A stretch of 64,000 nt of DNA from the NCBI GenBank assembly GCA_900316985.1, contig ONFE01000007.1, forward strand, positions 1-64,000, given 5' to 3'. Below are positions 49,086 through 57,704 of the stretch, piece after piece. Position 1 is the first letter of the stretch. Every line of letters starts with the position of its first letter. Under the pieces are notes generated by a model, which saw only the letters and a list, made by a program, of their open reading frames with translations, had not been told where the DNA came from and did not search any database. Source of the DNA: an uncultured Prevotellaceae bacterium. Its GTDB lineage: Bacteria > Bacteroidota > Bacteroidia > Bacteroidales > Bacteroidaceae. A program made the translations under genes and the position numbers.

Positions 49086-50126
49086 TTAGAACCTAAACCG
49101 CGCTACTAACGGCAGATGATCGCTGAAGCCCCGTTGGTAGCGCATTCCATTGTAATTACGGTGTGGCTGTTTGCCCCCGTACTGAGTATCCTCTTCCAGT
49201 AGGAAATCAGGGTCGTGAACATACACCTCCTGAAAGGCAGGAACCAACGCACTGCTCACCAGGATGTGGTCGATGTTCTCCCATTTACCTTGATATTTAT
49301 AGGTGGCCTTTGCCCCGTGATGTCCCATGGCACCCTCCGAGATGTTATGCAACCGCTGACTGTGGAGATATTTCAGCAGCGGGTCGTTATCCCCGTCGTT
49401 GAAGTCTCCCGCTACGATGATTCGCGGCTGGGGATGGAGGCTACGGATGGAGTCGATGGAGGCCATCAGGCGTTCGCCTACTATCCGGCGGTTAGGGCGC
49501 GTCTGACGTTCACCCCCGAAACGACTGGGCGCATGGACTACGAAGACATGGAGCGTATCACCGCTGACCGTCTCACCGCAGGCATAGAGAATATCGCGCG
49601 TAGGGCGCATCCCTGAGAGCGGCTTTATCCTGAGGGCATAGCTCCGAATGAGGCCGAAAGAAGCAGGGGAGTAGAGCAACGCCACATCGATGCCACGGAG
49701 GTCAGGACTATGCGTAATCAGGTATCGGTAACCTGCATTTCGAAGCACCGAACGTTCCGTCAAATCTTTGAGGACCGAGTCATTTTCAACTTCGCATAGG
49801 GCGACCATATCTGGCAGTTGCCAAGAGGGAGGAGACCCACCCCGGCCCATTGCTTTTCCCTTCGGCCAGCGACCGTTGGTTCCCGAGCTTTGCTCGCCTA
49901 CCCGTAGCCTTTCCCTACTTAGGGAGGGAGTTTCCCCGCAAGAGATGATTTCCTGTCCGATGTTGTTGAGTTTCCGCCAGTAGCGCCCTTTGTTCCAATG
50001 GCGTGGGCTTGTCACCGTCCATTCCATGTCGTCCTTCCCCTCTTCGTGTCGGTAGTTGAAGAGGTTCTCGCAGTTCAGTTCCACGAATGTGAACAGCGTG
50101 GTCAGCAGTATCCAGCAGAGATTCAT
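49086..50126 (-). CDS. Endonuclease/exonuclease/phosphatase (EEP) family protein with in-frame repeat
   Basis: A 346-residue exported or anchored protein of the EEP (DNase I-like) fold. Motifs are VELNCENLFNYR near 15, ALCEVEND near 110, GDFNDGDNDPLL near 235 and FSDHLPLVARF at the end, giving a full metal and catalytic set. Residues 66-101 (starting TPSLSRERLRVG, ending RGGSPPS) look inserted between GQEIISCGE and WQLPDMVALCEVEND; the DNA there (49824-49931) has the G/C-rich palindromic repeat design. The insertion keeps the frame. The substrate could be nucleic acid or a phospholipid/sugar phosphate. Confidence 0.82.
   Translation of the reverse strand: MNLCWILLTTLFTFVELNCENLFNYRHEEGKDDMEWTVTSPRHWNKGRYWRKLNNIGQEIISCGETPSLSRERLRVGEQSSGTNGRWPKGKAMGRGGSPPSWQLPDMVALCEVENDSVLKDLTERSVLRNAGYRYLITHSPDLRGIDVALLYSPASFGLIRSYALRIKPLSGMRPTRDILYACGETVSGDTLHVFVVHAPSRFGGERQTRPNRRIVGERLMASIDSIRSLHPQPRIIVAGDFNDGDNDPLLKYLHSQRLHNISEGAMGHHGAKATYKYQGKWENIDHILVSSALVPAFQEVYVHDPDFLLEEDTQYGGKQPHRNYNGMRYQRGFSDHLPLVARFRF
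49824..49931. repeat. G/C-rich palindromic repeat inserted in frame (copy C)
   Basis: About 108 bp (36 codons) bounded by GAGGGAGGAG and CTTAGGGAGGGAG, with internal small hairpins (TCCCTACTTAGGGA, GAGCTTTGCTC, GGCCAGCGACCG). It interrupts a conserved region of the EEP protein without breaking the frame. Confidence 0.6.
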
Positions 50127-50272
50127 GAATGATCAGTCTTTATCTGGTGCAAAAATAACAATTATTATTCACACCCCCGTTGTTTTGTCGGTTAAAAATG
50201 GCATCTGTTATTCATTTTTCTTGTTGTTGTGTACTGATTTTATTTACAAACATTTTTCTAAAAAATGGGTTA

Positions 50273-50663
50273 AGCCTACACTACCTAATTCAATTACTTA
50301 TCTATCAGTTTGTTATATAATGTAGGCTGCCTACATAAGCCTACATCATGTCTACACAAAAACGATAGTTTGGACTATTTTTGATCGTATAGTCAGTTCT
50401 TTGTGATAATAGTTTTCACGAGTTCCAACAAAGTAAACTGTCAGTTTTATCCATTAAAACTACCAGTTTTCCTCATTAAAACTATCAGTTTTCATTATTG
50501 AAACTATTTGCAACTCTTTGTAAATAAGTTGTTTATGATGAATTCTAGGTTCATAAGAGACCGTTTCCTACCTAATAGTGTAGGCTTAGTGTAGGCTTGT
50601 GTAGGCAGCCTACATTAGTTTATCGATTGATTATCAATAGTTTATAATGAGTAGTGTAGGTTT
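50273..50663. repeat. 390-bp inverted-repeat element with iterated AAAACT-CAGTTTT dyads
   Basis: The outer arms are AAGCCTACACTACCT (50273-50287) and its inverted form at 50649-50663. The inner arms are TAATGTAGGCTGCCTACA (50319-50336) plus AAGCCTACA and their inverted form at 50590-50618. The outer-to-inner spacing is the same on both sides (about 45 bp). The centre holds three dyads, AAACTGTCAGTTT, AAAACTACCAGTTTT and AAAACTATCAGTTTT, 22 bp apart from 50435, plus a half unit. No coding frame is visible in 50127-50826. Confidence 0.7.
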
Positions 50664-50826
50664 TAGCTAATTTTCATAAATTTTCTTGTTAGAGTAGAAT
50701 TTGCAATCACATGAAATCACGATTCTTTTTTAATCTCCAAAGATATCTAGACATTCCGGTGCCTTGTTGCCGGAACAGGTAGCAGCTCGATTGGATGAAC
50801 TTTGTGAGGAATAACTATTTGCTTTC

Positions 50827-51303
50827 CTAATCTTCCTCACTTTCTTCCACGATGGTGTCGGCATCGGCTATGAGCTTCAGGAGATAACCTTGAATGCGAC
50901 CAAGACCGTTGCCGCGAGGCCATGCATTGGAGCCGGAGGAGTATATGCGCGTGCCGTCGGAGAACTTTGCGGCGAAATGCCATCCTTCGCCGTCAAGGAC
51001 TTCCATTCGGGGCGTATAGTGCTCCTTGTACTTGTACATCTTCTCTTCGATGATAATCTGCTTGAAGGAATCTACAGCTTCCTTGCTAATCTGTTTCTGG
51101 AACAAGGGACCGTAGTTTTCTTTCATCGCAGTCAGCACATAATTTCCATTGGAGTCCTGCTTTACCCGTCCTTCATAAATATAACCTGCCATCGTACCGC
51201 TGTGGGTATAATCTACACTCAGTAGTTCGCCTGTGGGCTCAGGGGTTCCGCAGCCTATCAGACTCAATATTCCTGCAATCATACAAAACATACATTTTTT
51301 CAT
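50827..51303 (-). CDS. Lipoprotein of unknown function in the efflux operon
   Basis: A 158-residue lipoprotein (MKKCMFCMIAGILSLIGC; lipobox LIGC). The body (GELLSVDYTHSGTMAGYIYE; GNYVLTAMKENYGPLFQKQI; GWHFAAKFSDGTRIYSSGSN) looks like a small beta-rich domain. I do not recognise it. It starts 11 bp after the RND gene, so it is the third gene of the efflux unit; it could be an accessory subunit or simply read through. ATG 51303 is preferred over 51309 because it gives the normal lipoprotein signal. Confidence 0.65.
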   Translation of the reverse strand: MKKCMFCMIAGILSLIGCGTPEPTGELLSVDYTHSGTMAGYIYEGRVKQDSNGNYVLTAMKENYGPLFQKQISKEAVDSFKQIIIEEKMYKYKEHYTPRMEVLDGEGWHFAAKFSDGTRIYSSGSNAWPRGNGLGRIQGYLLKLIADADTIVEESEED

Positions 51304-51314
51304 AGTCAAAACGT

Positions 51315-54300
51315 TTATTTCTCTTTGGTTGTTATATCTTTATTCGCTACCCGTTTTCTTCTGCCCATCACGCGCTCTTCTATTTTCTGGAAGATGATGA
51401 AGAGTGGGGGGACGATGAAGAGCAGGGCAATGGTACCGATGAGCATACCGCCGATGGTGCCCACGCCCAGAGAGCGGTTACCATTGGCACCTACACCCAC
51501 GGAGAAGGCGAGGGGAAGGAGACCGAAGACCATCGTGAGTGAAGTCATCAGGATAGGACGCAGACGGGCCTTTGCTGCTGAAAGGGCTGCCTCGGTGATG
51601 CTCATTCCTTCACGGCGGCGGGTGGAGGCGAACTCGGTGAGGAGGATGGCGGTCTTGGCAAGAAGACCGATGAGCATGATAAGGCCGGTCTGCATGTAGA
51701 TATTGTTCTCGAGTCCCCATATCTTCGCGAAGATGAATGAGCCTGCCAGTCCGAAGGGTACGCTGAGGATGACAGCCAAGGGGATGAACATGCTCTCGTA
51801 GAGGGCGCAGAGGATGAGATAGACGAACACGATGCAGAGGAGGAACACCATCCATGTGTTTCCCTTAGCCGAGGCTTCCTCGCGTGTCATGCCTCCATAT
51901 TCGAAGCCGTAACCTTCGGGCAGTACTTCGGCGGCCGTCTCTTCGATGGCTTCAATGACTTGTCCCGTGCTGTAGCCTTCTTCGGCAGTACCGCCCAGCA
52001 TGATGGAGGGGAATAGGTTGAAGCGTGAAAGGGTCTCTGAGCCATAGATACGTGTGAGGGTGACGTACTGTCCGATGGGTGACATCTCGCCTGTGTTGCT
52101 CTTCACGTAGATATTGTTGAGTGACTGCTCGTCCATGCGGAATTCGGGAGAAGCCTGCACCATCACGCGGTAGAGTTTGGTGAAACGGTTGAAGTTGGAG
52201 GCATAGGAGCCGCCTATAGAAACTCCGTTCTGCTTGCATCGGGCTGCATCCACGTCGAGTCGGTATTGAGGGTATTTCGTGGAGAAATTGGTGTAGCAGC
52301 GGCTAATCTCCTCACGCTTGTTCAGGGCATCGATAAATTGGTTGGTATAATGCACGAGGTCTTCGATGGTGCCGCCTTTCTTGTCCTGTACGTGAACCTC
52401 AAAACCGTTGATGCGTCCGAAGCCCGGCAGCATGGCCTGGGTATTGACCTGAATCTTGGCATTGCTGATGTCGGCCGTACGCCGGTAGATTTCTTCCATC
52501 ACGGCGTTCACGTCGTCGCCTTTTCCCTTTCGTTCATCCCAGTTCTTCAGTTTCAGCGTGAAGTTTCCGTTGGATGATGATTGCTCGAAGCTGGTACTGT
52601 TGCCTGCCACGAGGGAGTAGATGCGGAGTTGTGGCATGTCCTTGATGCGTTTCTCCACTTCTTTCACGATCTTGAAGGTCTCCTGCAGATTGGTGCCGGG
52701 CGAAGCCTGAATGTTGATGAAAACGGTTCCCATATCCTCGCTGGGTACAAGTCCGGTCTTCGTGGTCTTCATCAGCAGCGAAAGTCCTGCGATGGCTACA
52801 AGTACCATGGCTACGGACAGCCAACGGTGGCGGAAGAGGACTTCCACGGCAGCTTTGTATTTAGTGATCAGCCGTTGGAAGGCTGCATCGAAGGCCATGT
52901 GGAAACGGCTGGAGAACGAAAGCTTGTCACCGTCTTGAGCATGGGGTGTCATAATCAGTGCGCAGAGTGCTGGACTCAGCGTCAGCGCGTTGATGCACGA
53001 AATGGCCACGGCAATGGCCATCGTTAGTCCGAACTGCGTATAGAATTTACCCGTCACACCACCCAAGAAACTGACGGGAATAAATACGGCCATAAACACC
53101 AGGGTGGTGGTGATCAGTGCCGAGGTAATGCCATGCATGGCGCCTACTGTTGCCTCATAGGGGTCTTGCTCTCCGTCATCGAACTTTGCCTGAACAGCTT
53201 CCACCACCACTATGGCATCATCAACGACTGTTCCGATGACGAGCACGAGGGCAAAGAGCGTGAGCATGTTGAGCGAGAAACCGATGGCATAGATGAAGGC
53301 GAAAGTGCCCACGAGGGATACGATGATGGCCACGGCTGGGATGAAGGTGGAACGCATGCTCTGAAGGAATACATAGACCACAAGAATAACCAGCAGCAGG
53401 GCTTCGAGCAGCGTCTCCACCACGTTCTTGATGGAAGCGTCGAGGAAGTCTTTCTTGCTCTCCAGGTCTTCGATGACGATGCCTGGCGGCAGACTCTTGC
53501 GGATTTCCTCTACCTCGCGGTCTACGGCCTTGATAATCTCGTTAGCATTCGAACCACTTACCTGGTTGATCATGATGTTCACGCCGGGATGTCCATTGGT
53601 CTCGCCGATGAAGTTGTAGTTGATGGAGCCCAGTTCCACCCTTGCCACATCCTTGATGCGCAACACGTCACCGTTGGGTAATGCCTTAATGACCATGTTC
53701 TCGTAGTCCTGTTCCTCCTCGTATTGTCCGCGGTATTTGAGCACATACTGGAAGGTGGTTTTCGAATCGGCGCCGAGTGTTCCGGTGGCGGCTTCAATGT
53801 TCTGCTCGCCCAGTACGGTATTGATATCCGATGGTGAAAGGCCATACTGCGCCATCTTCGCAGGGTCGAGCCAGATACGCATGGAATAGTCGGCACCGAT
53901 TACGTTCACATCGCCAACGCCCTGAATACGTGAGAGTACGGGCTCGATGTTGATCTTGGTATAGTTGGAAAGGAAATTGCGGTCGAAGGAGTCGTCGGGA
54001 GAGTAGAGGGCCAACTGCTTGATGTTGGTGGACTGTCGTTTACGAACGTTGACGCCCGACTTCGTGACATCGCTTGGCAACCGGCCCAATACCGTAGCCA
54101 CACGGTTTTGCACGTTGACCATGGCCATGTCGGGATCAGTACCCTGTCGGAAAAAGATGCTTACATTGGCGGAACCCGTGTTGGAGGCCGTGGACTGCAT
54201 GTACATCATACCCTCTACGCCGTTGATTGCCTCTTCGAGCACCACCACCACACTTTTCTGCACAGTAGCGGCATTGGCACCTGTGTAGTTGGCATTCACA

Positions 54301-54434
54301 CGCACGGTAGGCGGCGCTATCTCGGGAAACTGCTCGAGGGCCAGACGTGAGAGTCCGATGAGTCCGATGAGCACCAGCAGTACGGAGATGACTCCAGCGA
54401 GTATGGGGCGGTCAATGAATGTCCTTACTTGCAT
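51315..54434 (-). CDS. RND-type multidrug efflux transporter (HAE1, AcrB-like)
   Basis: A 1039-residue inner-membrane proton antiporter with 12 helices and two large periplasmic loops. Recognisable parts are FIDRPILAGVISVLLVLIGL at the start, GTDPDMAMVNVQNRV, the helix 4 aspartates in LALVLVIGTVVDDAIVVVEA, FLGGVTGKFYTQFGLTMAIA, and MLIGLLAKTAILLTEFA near 940. It captures drugs or bile-like compounds from the periplasm and hands them through the adaptor (54442-55545) to an outer-membrane channel. It starts 7 bp after the adaptor gene. No outer-membrane factor is encoded in the operon. Confidence 0.95.
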   Translation of the reverse strand: MQVRTFIDRPILAGVISVLLVLIGLIGLSRLALEQFPEIAPPTVRVNANYTGANAATVQKSVVVVLEEAINGVEGMMYMQSTASNTGSANVSIFFRQGTDPDMAMVNVQNRVATVLGRLPSDVTKSGVNVRKRQSTNIKQLALYSPDDSFDRNFLSNYTKINIEPVLSRIQGVGDVNVIGADYSMRIWLDPAKMAQYGLSPSDINTVLGEQNIEAATGTLGADSKTTFQYVLKYRGQYEEEQDYENMVIKALPNGDVLRIKDVARVELGSINYNFIGETNGHPGVNIMINQVSGSNANEIIKAVDREVEEIRKSLPPGIVIEDLESKKDFLDASIKNVVETLLEALLLVILVVYVFLQSMRSTFIPAVAIIVSLVGTFAFIYAIGFSLNMLTLFALVLVIGTVVDDAIVVVEAVQAKFDDGEQDPYEATVGAMHGITSALITTTLVFMAVFIPVSFLGGVTGKFYTQFGLTMAIAVAISCINALTLSPALCALIMTPHAQDGDKLSFSSRFHMAFDAAFQRLITKYKAAVEVLFRHRWLSVAMVLVAIAGLSLLMKTTKTGLVPSEDMGTVFINIQASPGTNLQETFKIVKEVEKRIKDMPQLRIYSLVAGNSTSFEQSSSNGNFTLKLKNWDERKGKGDDVNAVMEEIYRRTADISNAKIQVNTQAMLPGFGRINGFEVHVQDKKGGTIEDLVHYTNQFIDALNKREEISRCYTNFSTKYPQYRLDVDAARCKQNGVSIGGSYASNFNRFTKLYRVMVQASPEFRMDEQSLNNIYVKSNTGEMSPIGQYVTLTRIYGSETLSRFNLFPSIMLGGTAEEGYSTGQVIEAIEETAAEVLPEGYGFEYGGMTREEASAKGNTWMVFLLCIVFVYLILCALYESMFIPLAVILSVPFGLAGSFIFAKIWGLENNIYMQTGLIMLIGLLAKTAILLTEFASTRRREGMSITEAALSAAKARLRPILMTSLTMVFGLLPLAFSVGVGANGNRSLGVGTIGGMLIGTIALLFIVPPLFIIFQKIEERVMGRRKRVANKDITTKEK

Positions 54435-54441
54435 TACCTTT

Positions 54442-55545
54442 TTACTTTTTTACCTTTATTTCTACACCGTCTTTCACGAGTCCGGCACCTTCTGCCACGA
54501 TGATGTCACCCGGTTTCAGTCCGCCCGTCACAATATAGTCGGAACCATTGTTCAGGCGGAAGACCTCCACGGGTGTGGATTTAGTCTTGCCGTCCACAAT
54601 CCGATAGACGAAGACACGGTTCTGAAGTTCATAGGTGGCAGATTGCGGAATCACGATGCAGTCATTCTGTACGGAAGAGATGACCACTTGCGCATTGCCG
54701 CCGTTGTGGAGCAGATGTTCGTTGTTGGGGAAGGTGGCTCGTATGCGTACGGCTCCGGTGTTGTCATCCACGATACCGCTGACAGCATCGATTCTTCCCA
54801 GATGGCCGTAAGGCTTTCCATTGCTCATCAACAGTTCTACGGAAGGTGTCTGTTTAATGAAATTGCTCATGGTGCCATATTGCTGCAACAGGTCAATGCT
54901 CTGGTTCTCTGTGATACTGAAATATGCGTAGATCTCGCTGTCGTCGGAGATGGTGACCAATGGTTCGGAAATGGAACTGCTCACCAGGGCACCTACATGA
55001 TAGGGAATCATACCAGCCACACCGTTCATCGCACTACGTACCACGGTGTAGGAGAGGTTGTTGCGGGCATTGAGTTCCTGGGCTTTTGCCAGCGAAAGGG
55101 CTGCCCGTGCCTCCTGTAGGGCATTCTGCTGGGTCTTCACTTCGAAATCGGACACCACTTTGTTATTCTCCAGCGCACGGGCACTCTCCATGTTCAATTG
55201 TGCCGTGGCCAGACGGGCCTTTGCACTCTCCACATTGGCGGATGCTACCTGCAGGGCAGCGCGATAGGGAACCTGGTCGATGATGAATAGGGGCTGTCCT
55301 TTATGCACCTTGTCGCCTTCATTGATGCAGATGCGCATGATGTTTCCGCTGATTTGCGGACGTACCTCCACAATCTGCCTACCCGTGAGTCGGGCGGTGT
55401 AACGGCTTTTCAAAGTTTGTGTGGAGCGTTCTACTTTCATGGTTTTATAGTCGGGCTTCGATTCAGGGCGTTTGCCTTTCTCCGTACACGAAAGGAGAAG
55501 CATTCCTGCCAGTATCCAGATGAATGTTTGTGTGATGTATTTCAT
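54442..55545 (-). CDS. RND efflux periplasmic adaptor (AcrA-like)
   Basis: A 367-residue lipoprotein (ILAGMLLLSC lipobox) of the membrane fusion family. The order is: N-terminal strand, lipoyl half (GRQIVEVRPQISGNIMRICI), alpha hairpin (about 105-165; SAKARLATAQLNMESARALE), second lipoyl half and beta-barrel (GALVSSSISEPLVTISDDS, YAYFSITENQSIDLL), and a membrane-proximal domain (TYELQNRVFVYRIVDGKTKS). It bridges the RND pump and an outer-membrane channel. First gene of the efflux operon; no TAnnTTTG box is obvious upstream. Confidence 0.93.
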   Translation of the reverse strand: MKYITQTFIWILAGMLLLSCTEKGKRPESKPDYKTMKVERSTQTLKSRYTARLTGRQIVEVRPQISGNIMRICINEGDKVHKGQPLFIIDQVPYRAALQVASANVESAKARLATAQLNMESARALENNKVVSDFEVKTQQNALQEARAALSLAKAQELNARNNLSYTVVRSAMNGVAGMIPYHVGALVSSSISEPLVTISDDSEIYAYFSITENQSIDLLQQYGTMSNFIKQTPSVELLMSNGKPYGHLGRIDAVSGIVDDNTGAVRIRATFPNNEHLLHNGGNAQVVISSVQNDCIVIPQSATYELQNRVFVYRIVDGKTKSTPVEVFRLNNGSDYIVTGGLKPGDIIVAEGAGLVKDGVEIKVKK

Positions 55546-55642
55546 GAGTGATAAAAACTTTCAGTTTTTTGACGTAAAAAATGCCCCTTTGTTTAAATAG
55601 GATTCCCGTCTTTTAGGATTAGTTAAGATTTGGGCAAACAAC

Positions 55643-55674
55643 AAGGGCTGCATCATCTTCATGACACAGCCCTT
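55643..55674 (-). terminator. Terminator of the Phe/Tyr operon
   Basis: AAGGGCTG (55643-55650) and CAGCCCTT (55667-55674) form an 8-bp stem just past the tyrA stop on the minus strand. The U-tract is weak (GTTGTTTG). Confidence 0.6.
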
Positions 55675-55678
55675 TGTT

Positions 55679-56473
55679 TTATTTCTTTATCTCAATATCG
55701 CGCCTTACATTGTTGCGTATTTTCGTAAGGTATCTTTTCATACCATCAGCGTCCTTGTTGTCGATGATTTCTAACAGTTCCTTCAACTCCGTACGTATCT
55801 GAGCTACGTTCTCGGAAGTATAGGGATTGAAGAGCACTTCCTGCAGGAGATAGTCATCCTCGTTGAGCACACCCTTGGCGATGCGCATGTGGCGCTTGAA
55901 GGTGGTTCCCGGTGCATCCTGATGCTTCATGACAGCCGCGAATACAAAGGTGGAGACGAAAGGAATGGAAAGGGAGTAGGCCACCGTGCGGTCGTGCTCC
56001 TCGAAGGTGTACTCGTAGATGTTGAGTCCCAGACGGGTGTAGAGGTCCTTGAAGAAGATGCGGCCGATGAAGTCACCCTCGTTGATGATGATGGCATTCT
56101 CCTCGGAGAGTTGGTTGAGGTTGGCAAATGTGGGGCCGAACATAGGGTGGGTGCTCACATAGTGCATCCCTGTGGTTTCGTAAAATTCTTTCAGACCTGT
56201 TTTCACGGAGGAGATATCGCTGAGGATACACTCTTTCGGGAGATGGGGAATCACTTCCTGGAAGGCAGGAATGGTGTATTTTACCGTCACGGCATTGATG
56301 CAGAGTTCGGGCTGGAACTCATCGATTTCTTCGAGTTTGGTGAAGCGCAGGGTATTATAGGTAAAACGAAGACGCTTGGGATCGCGCTCATAGACCGCCA
56401 CTTCGTGTTCGAAACTGAGCAGGTCGATGAAGAACGATCCCATTTTTCCTGCTCCTAATATTAGTATTTTCAT
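55679..56473 (-). CDS. tyrA: Prephenate dehydrogenase
   Basis: A 264-residue NAD(P)-dependent enzyme converting prephenate to 4-hydroxyphenylpyruvate for tyrosine. The Rossmann motif GAGKMGSFF is at residues 7-15; LSDISSVKTG and the prephenate-site HPMFGPT near 127 with the catalytic histidine region are present. The all-helical C-terminal dimer domain is shortened, giving the compact form seen in Bacteroidetes. It is the last gene of the Phe/Tyr operon, 81 bp after the DAHP synthase gene; a G/C palindrome (56510-56544) fills part of that gap. Confidence 0.88.
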   Translation of the reverse strand: MKILILGAGKMGSFFIDLLSFEHEVAVYERDPKRLRFTYNTLRFTKLEEIDEFQPELCINAVTVKYTIPAFQEVIPHLPKECILSDISSVKTGLKEFYETTGMHYVSTHPMFGPTFANLNQLSEENAIIINEGDFIGRIFFKDLYTRLGLNIYEYTFEEHDRTVAYSLSIPFVSTFVFAAVMKHQDAPGTTFKRHMRIAKGVLNEDDYLLQEVLFNPYTSENVAQIRTELKELLEIIDNKDADGMKRYLTKIRNNVRRDIEIKK

Positions 56474-56509
56474 ATTGAAAGACTATATATAATCTGGTAT
56501 GAGTACCTA

Positions 56510-56544
56510 CTCCCCGCCCTCATAGGGAGGGGCAGGGGGAGGGT
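56510..56544. repeat. G/C-rich palindromic repeat (copy D), intergenic
   Basis: CTCCCCGCCCTCATAGGGAG followed by GGGCAGGGGGAGGGTC and a T-run, between the DAHP synthase and tyrA genes. Design like copies A-C and E. On the plus strand it resembles a terminator. Confidence 0.55.
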
Positions 56545-56554
56545 CTTTTTTATT

Positions 56555-57619
56555 TTATTTGTTTATTATCTCTATCTGCTGGCGCACACTCTCTTGGTGA
56601 ATGGCCTCATAGATGGTCTTCACAAATTCGGCATCCATTCCGCAGAGCACGCCCTGTGCACCGCGCTTGTCGAGAATCTCGTTATAGCGCTTGGCCTGTA
56701 GCACGGTCATGTTGTGTTCCTTTTTGTATTGTCCGATTTCGCGGCAGACGCGCATCCGCTTGGAAAGGATGTCCATGATGGAGTTGTCTATCTGGTCAAT
56801 CTGCTTACGCAACTGGCTGATGCCTTCGGTGGTGATAGTCTCATCACGAATCACAAGCAGCGAGAGAATGTAGTCGAGCACATCGGGAGTCACCTGCTGT
56901 TTTGCATCACTCCAGGCCCCGTCGGGATCGCAATGGCTTTCGATGATAAGACCGTCAGCACCCAGGTCCATGGCCTGCTGGCAAAGGGGAGCGATGAGGT
57001 CGCGGCGTCCACCGATATGCGAGGGGTCGCAGATGATGGGCAGTTCGGGAATACGGCGACGGAGTTCGATGGGAATCTGCCACATGGGCGTGTTACGATA
57101 GATGGTCTTGTCATAGCTGGAGAAACCACGGTGGATAGCTCCGAGTTTCTTTACGCCGGCACCGTTCAGACGCAGGAGGGCACCGATCCAAAGTTCCAAG
57201 TCGGGGTTCACGGGGTTTTTCACGAATACCGGAACGTCCACGCCCTTCAGGGCATCAGCCAATGCCTGCATGGCGAAAGGATTAGCCGTGGTACGGGCAC
57301 CAATCCATAGGATGTCGATACCATATTTCAAGGCCAGTTCCACGTGTTCGGGTGTAGCTACTTCGGTAGAAACAAGCATGCCAGTTTCTTTCTTTACCTG
57401 TTGCATCCAAGGCAGTGCCTTCTCACCGTGGCCTTCGAAACCGCCTGGTTTTGTGCGTGGCTTCCAAATACCGGCGCGGAAGTTATGACATCCGAGACTG
57501 GCCAGTTGTTTGGCAGTGTTCATCACTTGCTCTTCGGTTTCAGCCGAACAAGGGCCTGCAATCACGAATGGGCGGACATTGTCACTTGGAAGATTTAGCT
57601 TTTCTAATTCGAGTTCCAT
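56555..57619 (-). CDS. Bifunctional DAHP synthase - chorismate mutase
   Basis: A 354-residue cytoplasmic fusion. Residues 1-260 are a type I-beta DAHP synthase (first shikimate step): FVIAGPCSAETEEQ near 20, RAGIWKPRTKP, WIGARTTANPF and CDPSHIGGRRD metal-site motifs. Residues 265-350 are an AroQ chorismate mutase (ISQLRKQIDQIDNSIMDILS; IGQYKKEHNM). The mutase both makes prephenate and, in known homologues, transmits feedback control to the synthase. Third gene of the operon, 85 bp after the aminotransferase. Confidence 0.92.
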   Translation of the reverse strand: MELELEKLNLPSDNVRPFVIAGPCSAETEEQVMNTAKQLASLGCHNFRAGIWKPRTKPGGFEGHGEKALPWMQQVKKETGMLVSTEVATPEHVELALKYGIDILWIGARTTANPFAMQALADALKGVDVPVFVKNPVNPDLELWIGALLRLNGAGVKKLGAIHRGFSSYDKTIYRNTPMWQIPIELRRRIPELPIICDPSHIGGRRDLIAPLCQQAMDLGADGLIIESHCDPDGAWSDAKQQVTPDVLDYILSLLVIRDETITTEGISQLRKQIDQIDNSIMDILSKRMRVCREIGQYKKEHNMTVLQAKRYNEILDKRGAQGVLCGMDAEFVKTIYEAIHQESVRQQIEIINK

Positions 57620-57659
57620 ATTGTTTTGTTTTCTTGATTATTTTTTAGATGTTCTGGGA

Positions 57660-57692
57660 TTCTAGAAATTCTAGATGTTCTAGATATTCTAG
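57660..57692. repeat. Tandem TTCTAGA palindromes inside the Phe/Tyr operon
   Basis: TTCTAGAAATTCTAGATGTTC followed by TAGATATTCTAG gives three TCTAGA-type dyads and a half unit about 10-11 bp apart, in the gap between the aminotransferase and DAHP synthase genes. It may fold in the mRNA; the function is unknown. Confidence 0.5.
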
Positions 57693-57704
57693 GGGGACTA
57701 GGAA

